NCBI GenBank assembly: GCA_037178975.1
Contig: JASJZH010000004.1
Span: 7,378,001-7,442,000, forward strand
Source of the DNA: Oscheius tipulae
Lineage: Eukaryota > Nematoda > Chromadorea > Rhabditida > Rhabditidae
Direction: 5' to 3'
Length of the DNA stretch: 64,000 nt
The first letter of the stretch is position 1. Each line of letters opens with the position of its first letter. The notes below the pieces were generated by a model. That model did not search any database, was not told the origin of the DNA, and worked only from the letters and a program-made list of their open reading frames with translations. A program made the position numbers and the translations under genes. Of the stretch, positions 11,860 through 20,905 are shown piece after piece.

Positions 11860-12800
11860 GAAAATAGAGCAGAGGGACAGGAACAGGGAATTTAGCCAGA
11901 ACTAACAAAACTATCATGGGCTAGGACTATCGAACGAAGACATGACAGCATACAGGACTTTTACGCCTGTAGCCATAAAAAACTATAGCCGACAGTATTT
12001 AAAACAGCCTTAGCCTTCTAGAATGTTCAGACAGCCTCTCAATATCCAGGCGGTTTCTCAATTCTTCCAGGCGGATCCACTCTCCAGAAAATTTCAAACA
12101 ACGACCAAACTTTGAAAAAGTGTCTCTACCTCTGTTAATCTGTCAATCTCTTCCTTTCAAGGGTTTGAGCGCAGGATCAGTGCACTATCAGTCTTTCCTT
12201 ACGACCGGAGGGATTTCCGAGAACTATACCAAATACCGCTGTGGATGCATGGAAGAGCCCTCAGAATCAGGAAGACCGAGCCCAGATAAGCTGCAGCCTG
12301 GACAGCTAGCACGTGAATCCGCAAGCAGCTGTCGAAAGATGGTATGTCCGGGCTCGGTCTTCCTGACTCTGAGAATTTTCCACTAAATCCACAGCGGTGT
12401 TTGGTATAATTCTTGGAAACCCTCGGCCCGCAAGAGGAGACTGATCCTGCGCCCAAATTCTTTAATAGGAAGAAAGTGACAGACTGACAGAGGTAGAAAC
12501 AATTTTTCAAATTGGCTGTTGTTCCAAGTTTTCAGGATAAAGGATCCGCCTGAACCAACTGAAGTTACGAAAGCTGGGCAAAAAACGTTCGGATACGGTG
12601 AGGCTGTCAGAAGATTCTAGAACACTTAGGCGTGCCAATACTGTCGTCTCTTTGTTGCAATGTTCCCTAGCTGCAGGCGTAAAAGCCTTGTATGTTGTCG
12701 TAATTTTTGTTTTTATATTCCTAGCTCATGTTAGTTTTGTTGAGTTATGATTGCATTCTCTTAGGATTCTCACTGTCCCCTGTTCCAGTCGCATACGCTC
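11860..12800. mobile_element. Fold-back (palindromic) element, copy 1
   Basis: This is a long imperfect inverted repeat centred near 12320. CAGGAAGACCGAGCCCAG (12268-12285) pairs with CCGGGCTCGGTCTTCCTG (12348-12365). Working outward, ACCGCTGTGGAT, GCGCAGGATCAG, CAGGCGGATC, TTTTACGCCTG, GACAGTATT and AACAAAACTA all recur in order as complements in the right arm, out to about 11895 and 12750. Arms are about 400 nt with a loop of about 50 nt. Because both arms are similar, plus and minus ORFs here read related peptides. No transposase is visible, so this would be a non-autonomous fold-back or MITE-like element. Confidence 0.75.
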
Positions 12801-12914
12801 CTTCACTACATCAATATAGTATCTCTGCCTACTATATTTCTTTAGCCATTCATTGCTTAAAGATCTAGTCCAGAGATGTGGCTAAACTAAACGATGTGTA
12901 TGCGCAAAAACGAC

Positions 12915-13184
12915 TTACAAGAATTTAGCTGTAGCCCCTTCTACAAACTCCGAAATATCTCCAGCTCCGGTCAAATCACCGTGATCTAGGTGTAGCTGTA
13001 AACAGTTAAAATTTGTAAGACAAGAGAACACTCACTTGTTTAGTTGTAGTGATTATCCACTCCGGGAGATGATCAATTCGCACGTTACCCTTTGTGAGAT
13101 CTGTGACATGATGACGCGACTGTTTTAGAAAAAATTCCTTAAGGAACTGAACATGACTGTTTCCCCAACACTTTGACCACTCAT
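12915..13184 (-). CDS. Small unknown protein, 63 aa
   Basis: Three exons, 13184-13158, 13119-13036 and 12995-12915, give 192 nt with all phases zero. The ATG lies one base after a GATTCATTTCAG that looks like a spliced-leader acceptor. The protein starts MSGQSVGET, continues with RIDHLPEWIITTTKQ, and ends GAGDISEFVEGATAKFL. There is no signal peptide or membrane segment, and I recognise no domain. The first intron has a weak GTCATG donor. Without it the frame stays open (HEWSKCWGNSHVQFL) but has no ATG, so the N-terminus is uncertain. It lies between fold-back copy 1 and a receptor gene. Confidence 0.45.
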
Positions 13185-13423
13185 GCTGAAATGAATCAAG
13201 TCTCTTAGAACGTCTGGACAAGAAACCAAGCTTTTTCAAGTTGTACTCTAGTGAACGTGGAGAGATTAAAGTTAGTCATAACTACTGCGTAAGCTACAAC
13301 TTTTGTTGACAGAGGTAGATATTGTGGCCATCAGAGAATACATTTTCTATTTCTGTTATTTTGCTTAAAAGTGAATACAGTCGTCCCAAGTCTGTGAAGG
13401 ACGGAAAAATACTCGTCAATCTG

Positions 13424-14807
13424 ATGTCGTTCTACATTCTCATTCACAAGATATCTTCATGTTCCGCTCTGGTTTTAAACTTTCTTCTTCTACCGATAAT
13501 CCTTTTCCGTTCACCGAAATATATTGGTTTTTACAAGTACTTCCTCTTCCTCTATGTTCTCTCGGCTACACTGTATTCGTTCTGTCATTTCATGTGTACT
13601 ACGGTAGGCTTGCCTTTCGACGGCAAAACACGAATCTTAGGTATTCCACGCCGCACCAGGAGCTTTCATACTCTTCTGCTCAGCAGACTACTTCTCCAGA
13701 AACATCATGACAGCCTTTCTGGTCATGGTGTGCAACTGTTTCGCTACGAATCTGATAATTGTTTGTGCTTCTTTCGTCTACCGCTACTGTGTACTTTGCA
13801 AGTGAGTTTCGGCAATTTTAAAAGGGTTGGTTTCATGATATCAGACACTTGACAGTTTTCACTGTTTTTGAACAGTGTCCATGGCTCGATTTCTAGCCTT
13901 TTTTTAAGACCGATGAAAATGAACAGGTCTTATCGTTACTTCCTGTAGTGATGAGTGTTTACAATCAGAATTCTCTCAGATCAGAATACAAGAAGATACT
14001 TTACACTTTCAGAAAAGAGTGGACCCTCCTCTTCGAGCCCGGCTTCAAGCTCTACACTCTGGTCACCTTACTCGTCTGCTACGTTCTCGGAGCTACTTCA
14101 TCCATTGTGCTCACAGCACCAAATGAAGAGCTGGATAGGCTCCTTAACAATGTTTTCTGGGACGATTTCCAAGTCAACGCTTCCAGCATGGCTTACCTCG
14201 CCTATCCCGCTTATGTAAGCTCCTTTACTGCTTTTTACAATTGCTGTTCAAGACCTCGGAGGGGCGAATCTTCTGGCCCGGCGCTATTCCGATGATCATT
14301 TTCACCGGGACTTCGTTCTGGTGTGCTAACATTGAGCTGTTTTGCATTTGGAAGATGCTCGGTGTGTTCAAGCAAGTCCAGCAGTCGTACTCGATCAGAA
14401 TGGAGAAGCGGCTGTTCTACATACTCATCCTTCAGGTGTGAATAACATGAATCCACACTGTTTCCTCTAGACAATTCTTCCAATAGTCTTTAACGGCATC
14501 CCCTTGATGATCTCGGACTCTTTGGCCTTCCTTGACATGTCCATAATTCCATTGTATCACTTTTTGGGAGCACTGGAGACTTTCGCTCAAGTCTTCGACC
14601 CGATTTTAATAGTTGTCATGGTTACAGAATACCGCAGGACTCTTTTGAAAGTTTTCCGCATCAGAGTAAGTACATAATCGGTTACGAAATCTGGTTATTC
14701 AGGTGTCGATCCGTGTTGACCCTTCATCTTACGCAAGCAGTTCTTCTCCTAGCCATCTACAGAGTCGATCAAAGCCGCGAGGGTCACGCGGACCTGGTCT
14801 CGTATAA
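13424..14807 (+). CDS. Str-superfamily seven-helix chemoreceptor, 341 aa
   Basis: Six exons: 13424-13603, 13641-13801, 14013-14214, 14253-14435, 14471-14665 and 14703-14807. They total 1026 nt. Family features are the N-terminal pattern LFRSPKYIGFYKYFLFLY, ASFVYRYCVLC after helix 3 (Str receptors have F.YRY there), and after helix 7 the run DPILIVVMVTEYRRTLLKVF, matching the Str DP....EYR signature. It is a putative chemosensory G-protein-coupled receptor. The serine-rich tail is short. The 211 nt second intron contains several competing acceptors. The one at 14012 was chosen because it restores phase and reads into EWTLLFEPGFKLYTL. Confidence 0.75.
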
Positions 14808-15189
14808 TCAATGGAATTTATTGTATTTTTACTTAGTAAACCTAGCACATTGTTCTTGCAGGTCAAGAATGGTTTTAAGCCCATCGCATAGGTTCTTGGT
14901 TATAAAAACAGTAATATAAAAAGAAGCAGCGGCTCCATCAGAAACTGATTCCATGAACAGTTATCACCCACATCTACAAAAAGACATGTTGTCCGGATAC
15001 TATAAGCCTTACTATCTTGTATTAAATAGTCGATGATAGCCTCTCCATTCAGGGTAGCAGATACGTCATAAGCTTTCAGCGACAGTGGTGATGTAGCAGA
15101 GGTCATTCTGTGTCTGTAACATGCGGTATATGCGGACTATACACCAGTTTTTTTTATAGGGAAGCATAGTCCCACTTCTTCTTATAAAG
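14808..15189. other. Short intergenic stretch, nothing recognised
   Basis: Between the Str-type receptor stop and the second fold-back copy. No ORF with family features and no RNA gene was seen. Confidence 0.5.
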
Positions 15190-15930
15190 TGGCGTATGCG
15201 AGAGGGGTCAAAGAAAAATACCAAGGGAATGTAATCAGAACTCAACAAAACTAGCAAGGGCTAGAACTATCAAAACAAAGACACGACAGCAGCATACAGG
15301 GCTGCAGTCATGCAAAGTCGCAACGAAGACACGTCAGTATATTGAAACAGCCTTAGCCCCTAGTATCTTCTGGCTGCATTTATAATTTTTTTGTGCAGCT
15401 TCTATAGCTTCAGCTGGCCCAGGCGGATTCACTCTCCTGAAAACTTCGAATAACAATCAAGTTGAAAGTTTTTCTCCCTCTGTCAATTTCTTTCTATTAA
15501 AGAACCAGTCGCTTACGCTCCCTGGCGGAGCGACTCACATTATCATTTTCTAATTTGAACTGTCCTGACTTGTCTTATCAATTCTAATCTAGGATGATAC
15601 TAGACAGAGAAAAACACAAACATATTCAAGTGTTATCCCAGATTAGAGTCTTTTTGCGAAGCGTAAACGTAGGATTAGGGCGCTAGAAATTTTATAGATT
15701 TCCCAACCTTTGTAAATTCAGTACCTTTGCTTTCTCTGAGAGAGACAGAGACATTGCGAACAAGGTCATGGTGAAGAGACTGCCATCTGGACAGCAAGCT
15801 CGTGAATCAGCCACTTGCAAGCAGCCGTCGAAAGATGGAATGTCACTTTTGTTTTTATATTTCTAGCCCATTTTAGTTTTGTCGAGTTCTGGTTGCATTC
15901 CCTTAGGATTTATATGTGCCCCCTACCCTC
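15190..15930. mobile_element. Fold-back element, copy 2 (rearranged inside)
   Basis: It shares both termini with copy 1. The left end reads AACTCAACAAAACTAGCAAG (from 15239) and the right end CTAGCCCATTTTAGTTTTG (from 15864), which are inverted relatives of each other and of the copy 1 ends. CAGGCGGATTCACTCTCC (about 15420) matches the left arm of copy 1, and AGCAAGCTCGTGAATCAGCC to GCAGCCGTCGAAAGATGG (about 15793-15838) matches its centre. The middle is different sequence, and most of the right arm is missing. GGCGTATGCGA at 15190 also matches the outer edge of copy 1 (about 12790), which suggests the element boundary. Confidence 0.65.
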
Positions 15931-15976
15931 TGTCCATGTTTTATCTGTCTGCAACAGCCTCTGCTTGAAATTTGTT

Positions 15977-17702
15977 TCAAACTAACACAGTATTGTTCTG
16001 AGCACCTTGAGTCGGTTTGTACTCGACTGTTAATGTCCAGTTAGTGTTCTGGGATTCTCTCCAGGTGAACGTGTAGCAGTGACTGTGACCACCACTCCCT
16101 GAATTCGAGAACTTTTTTTTTCAAAAAAGCAACTGGCCAACGGAATTCCATTTGTAGCCCACGTCATAGCTTTGAATGAAGCCTGAACTTTGGTCGAAAA
16201 TGGGCGGGTTCCAGTCTAAAGGGTTGCTCGCTGAAACTTAACAACTTACTCTCGGCTTCCAGCGATGTTACTATGGTACAATTGCCCATTTTCAAAAGAA
16301 AAGTCTTTGGCTGGGCAGTAGCAAACATCTGTGGTAGTGCGGTGACTATGTTCCCGCTACTAAAAAACTGCGATTCGTTACTTTGAGAAAGAGACTCTGC
16401 TTGTAAGCCGTGAGCAAGTTTGAGTCATTTATCTGCCACGGCCAGGCGTCGTAGACTTCGAGGAGGAAGTTCTTGGATCTTCTTTTGGCGATTATATATT
16501 AGACTTACCGAGGAACAAACTAAATTGGCCAGTCTAAAGTAGACTTGAAAATCAGGGCGAGATGGAGGACTTTGAAAAAGGAAAGTTGCCATGTTGTTAG
16601 TGGTGTCAAGACTTGTGTTTCTCTTCACAATCTCCTCAATAGATGGTTGGTCTTGAACATTAAAGAAGGGGCTTTTGAGAAATGCTGTTGGGTAGTTTGA
16701 TATCACTGAAACAAAGATAGGAGAAAGGACAATAATCAACTTTCGAGACGCGTCCATAATAACAAAGTCGATTATTCCGTCAATGTGGTCGGTTATTGTG
16801 TAGATTGAGAACGACTTGACATCCATGTGAGGCTTCGAGAACGTGTCGTAAAAACTGAAACATGCTTGCAACAGTTATAGTAATTAACTCGTAACGAGCT
16901 TCTCATGGTTTACTTCCCACAATGAGCTTATCGTTGAGTCGGGGAGATGCCACTATATTCAAAGAACAACTCAACTCACGTTCCTATCAGACTCGTACCA
17001 TTGAACAGTAATCCTGACGTCTGTGTAATGACAGGACCTCCAGCCGACCACAGAACTCCCACCACGAGCTAAAGAGTAAATAAAGAGTAAAACCTATCTC
17101 TCACTCCATTTGTCGACTCAAAAGTGTACGTCACAAGCGGTAACAAATCCCACATTCTGATGTAGAGCGGTCGGGTGGAAGGGGACAGAACTTGTTTCGT
17201 CTCGTTTTGTCCCAGAAGAACTGAACTTTGTACGTTTTCCATAAGAACACCTACTTTTTGTTGGTGTGACAATAAAAGCATTAACTTTAACGTCTCCTTC
17301 GATCAGAGACATGATTTCAAAAATGACTTTCAATCTCGGAGGCGCGAAGTTGTATGTTGGGTAAGCACTAACGTCGGTGAACCTGGAATTAAACTAAGTG
17401 CAGTACTTTTTACTAACTAACGTGTTGTTGAATGCGTCGATAAAAGTGAATAAGAGATGCTTTTGGATATAATCAACAGATTCCAGGTTAGCTGCGAAGT
17501 TGAAAAATTTGTCCGAAGTGGTGGTGAACTAAAAATGAGGTACACAAATTCAGAGAGTTACTTCAAGTGTGCACTTGCTAGTGGTATAATTGCCTCTTGT
17601 TAGATTGAAAGCGTTGTTTTTCAAAACCACTTTTGTGTCATTACAGACCAACAAAGCTTCAGTTTGGTATATCAGGAATACAAGCAATAGCGGAATCAAC
17701 AT
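15977..17702 (-). CDS. Secreted nematode CUB-like domain protein
   Basis: Starts at 17702 with a signal peptide (MLIPLLLVFLIYQTEA). The next part reads FNLTRGNYTTSKCTLEFTTT, then SVDYIQKHLLFTFIDAFNNT, and the middle contains PPRLKVIFEIMSLIEGDVKV and NGTSLIGT followed by FYDTFSKPHMDVKSFSIYTI. The final exon contains CYTFTWRESQNTNWTLTVEY and stops at 15977. This layout resembles the nematode-specific CUB-like family of secreted, often infection-induced proteins. Exon joins between 17100 and 16860 and between 16430 and 16130 are not settled. One junction near 16950 gave no clean phase, so a small exon error or a broken gene is possible. Several N-glycosylation sites (NLT, NYT, NNT, NGT) are visible. 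Confidence 0.5.
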
Positions 17703-17999
17703 GTGTCGATCGAGGAAAGTTCAGTAATGAAGTGAAAAGGCGAGGTGATACTATTAGCGCCGAGTAATACTTTTCATTCTTTGAACATTTGGGAGTTTCT
17801 ATTTTCTCTTTCGGAAAGAAGGTGTCGAGCAGTCATTAGAGAAGAACAAAGGGGGATCATTGTCGAAGTTGGCGAGGCCACAGTTAGACAGCAGGTTGTG
17901 GCAATAATCACACGTAGACAAAGCCCCTTATCCTGAAGAAGCAACAGAACGAATGAATTTGGCTCTGATTTGGAGTACAGGCACCTTCAATCTTTACTT

Positions 18000-19081
18000 T
18001 CATGCAGTCATCGGCACCACCGTGCTACTACCCGGATTTACAGATATTGTCGGTCTTTCAACAATCTTCGGCTTGCATCCAGGCAGTACTTTCCATAGCC
18101 AGTTGTGATACGGAGGATTCATAACAATGAGAACTATTCCACCTGCAAACCCGAAAGACGTCAAGGCTGTCACTGCAATCTCGCTCATATCTAAGGTTCT
18201 TTAATGAAATGCATATTTGCAGACTCACGTTCAAAAGTAAAGTTATCAGTCATCACAAGAATAGCTATAAGGCAGACAGGCACGGAATCCAATACGACTG
18301 GGACATTGGTTTGAATCAGTAGTTGAACTAGGAATCTTTTCTGCATTTTACGGAGATGGCTGGACATGGCCACGATGTTAATTGTCTGGAAGGATATGGA
18401 GGAGAGTGTTACAAGTTGAGGAATCCACAGCAGAGATAGACCTAGAATCCAGGCTATGGTCCTCCACAAACATTCGTTTATACTGTAAGTGAAAACCCGT
18501 GGTATGGCCATCATTTCAGGAGTGATGCAGCTGAATTCCTGAAGTCTAACTGTCTAAAAGAAATGATAACTACAAACTTGTTGCAACTCCCCAAAAGTTC
18601 TTTTATTGTCCGTGACGTAGGTAGCCGTCGGAACAAAAGACATGGCCGAAAGAGAATAGTTCATACCCATCAGGAAGTAACTCCACCAAGGCATCCTCGG
18701 TCTCCCCCGAATCGCATTGTAGCGGTAGACAAAAAGGTGAATGGTGGCACAGTAGGAAAAGTTCACGAACACTTCGCCGCTGGCCAATCCGATCTTAGCC
18801 GAAATGAGGTACTGTCCGACTCCTGTCAAATATCCTACTGGGAGTGGGACCAAGATCACTGGTTTCAAAATAAAACCGACCCAGAAATCGGAAAAACATG
18901 AGATAATCTGGTGACATAACAGGTACCACTTGTAGCCCTTCATTTGACTTGTCGACAGAAATATTATGCAGTAGATGACATAGAGTTGAAAGAGAAGGCC
19001 AGCTATGGAAATGAATTCAAAAACGTAGTTGTAGTAAAAGTTGTCAGGACCGACTGGGGGTGTGCAGTTTACATAGGGCAT
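18000..19081 (-). CDS. Srh-like chemoreceptor, 334 aa
   Basis: Three exons, 19081-18578, 18538-18229 and 18190-18000, total 1005 nt. Seven hydrophobic segments. The region after helix 1 (STSQMKGYKWYLLCHQIISC) and VILVPLPVGYLTGVG match class h (Srh) receptors, which have an M..YKW.L..H motif and a proline-rich P..P..GY segment. LRKMQKRFLVQLLIQTNVPV corresponds to the helix 6 start, and PPYHNWLW to the end of helix 7. It is a clear paralogue of the gene at 19488, transcribed away from it. Confidence 0.8.
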
Positions 19082-19487
19082 CCGCTGAATGGGTTTTCAG
19101 AAGTCTACTGGCTCTTCTAGGCAACCGGCTTGTATCGATAAAACAGCTGAAAATATGCACTCCCAATCTGTTCTAAGCAGCTGGATACAAACCAAGAAAA
19201 AGGTTTGAACATGTTCGCAAAAGAAGAACTGTTGAGGCGGTATGGGCGAGAAATCTTCATTTGATTGACGAGACGATACGGGAGAAGGCCTAAGTGTCGA
19301 GACAGTAAAGGGAAGAATTTTCAGTGAAAACAGAGACGGTGAGGAAGAGAATTACTTGCTGATTCGGTGCACACTTCTGTTATTTTTCCTCGAAGGGGCA
19401 GTAGTCACACCTATCTTCTGAGCCAGTAGCAGGTGCAGCTGCCTGCTGCCTTCGAGAATAAGTTTCCTCTTTCTAACAAGTTGTTCA
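19082..19487. promoter_or_regulatory. Shared upstream region of two divergent receptors
   Basis: These 406 nt separate the start codons of two head-to-head paralogous receptors, so both promoters must lie here. No motif was identified with confidence. Confidence 0.4.
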
Positions 19488-20630
19488 ATGAGTAGTTGTC
19501 ACGCTCCGAATCAACCAAATAATGTCTACTTCAACTGGGTTTTGGATATACTTACTTCCATCGGTCTAATAATACAGTTCTACGCAATCTATTGCATAAT
19601 TTACCGGTCCACTGCCCAGATGAGGGATTACAAATGGTACCTTCTATGGCATCAAGTCCTTGCCTGTATGGCTGATGTTTGGGTTCGTTCCCTTATTTTT
19701 CCTCTCACTGATAAAGATTAAGGTTGGTGTCCTTAACAAACCTGTTATATTGCTTCCGTTACCTGTTGGATATATAACCAGCTTTGCCAAAGAATATATC
19801 CAAGTCAAGCAGACACTGGCAGTTGGCAAACTCCTTTACGATTTGGCCTACGGTGCAACGGCTCACATGTTCGTATACCGGTATTGCGCAGTAACTCGGC
19901 ACAAACTGACTTCCTGGTGGTGTGTCTGTCTCATTGCTGTCACCTACATGATCGCCATTGCGACTTATCCACTTGCCGTAGCCTATCATGTTGAGAACGG
20001 TGTGGTTTTCGAAAGACTCTATAAGGTTAGTGAGCACAGCTGGAACGAATCTCTGGTTTCTATGCTTTTGCAGTCAGAATGATTTTAGACCTACAGCTGC
20101 ATTCCAACAGACGACTACGTCAAAATTATGACAATTCCGAATGTCTGGGCGTATGATATGACTGAATGCACCTACAGAACTTTAATACCTATAGTCGTCG
20201 AGACTCTGATATTTGCGGGTCAAATAGCAGTCTTTTCTGCCTTATCTTTCAAGGGAATTAACGTGATGGCTATGTCCCCTCAACTAAGACATATGCAGAC
20301 AAAATTTCTTGTTCAGCTGATTTTGCAAAGCAGTGTGCCGCTATTTTGTATCACTGTCCCAGCCACGTTGGCTATTGTCATGATATCTTTCGACTTGTTC
20401 TCAATACGAGGTTAGTTATTCTAAAGGCTGAAAGTGAAGAGAATACAGTTTTCAACGAAATTGGATTCACGTTTCTGCTCCAATTCGGTACAACAGGAGC
20501 GATAGTAATCATCATTATGAATAGAACATATTACAATTGGATCTGGAGATCCTTTTCGCGATTGGAGCCGTCGACAAGAACCCTTCCTTCGACCATTGCT
20601 GTAATCAGCTCTGTTGCTCCTTTAGGATAA
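19488..20630 (+). CDS. Srh-like chemoreceptor, paralogue of the 18000-19081 gene, 333 aa
   Basis: Four exons, 19488-19682, 19723-20025, 20089-20410 and 20449-20630, total 1002 nt. Matches to its neighbour run along the whole length: STAQMRDYKWYLLWHQVLAC, VILLPLPVGYITSFA, FVYRYCAVTRHK, LRHMQTKFLVQLILQSSVP and YYNWIWR. Intron positions are partly shared. In both genes an intron falls just before the extracellular CI-x-P block, and another falls before helix 7. Class call as for the neighbour. Confidence 0.8.
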
Positions 20631-20905
20631 AAAGAGGACCGTGTAGAGAAAAAGGGAGCCAATAGCATAGGTTGACATGCGAAAAAGAGACAAAACTAAA
20701 TTTTGAAGAATAAAACAAATTTGAAAAAGAAACTGTCTTCGTTCCCGTTCCAGTCAGTTACCGAGAAGAGTACGTGTCAAGAGACCATCAATCAGGCTGT
20801 GCAGACCAAAGGGGCGTGGCCTCGTTCCCACGGACCCGGGAATCCCACAGTCCAACGGAGCCTTTTCACTTATCTTTCTCCTCATTCCACACGGCAACCG
20901 TCACA

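Noticed and set aside
12120..12510. Two opposite-strand ORFs with similar peptides (YTKYRCG, YTKHRCG)
   Set aside because: The similarity is a result of the palindrome of the fold-back element, not two related genes.
13006..13239. Longer version of the small gene beginning with TTG (KKLGFLSRRSKRLDSF)
   Set aside because: No ATG in frame and no upstream exon found. The shorter model starts at an ATG right after a splice-leader-type acceptor.
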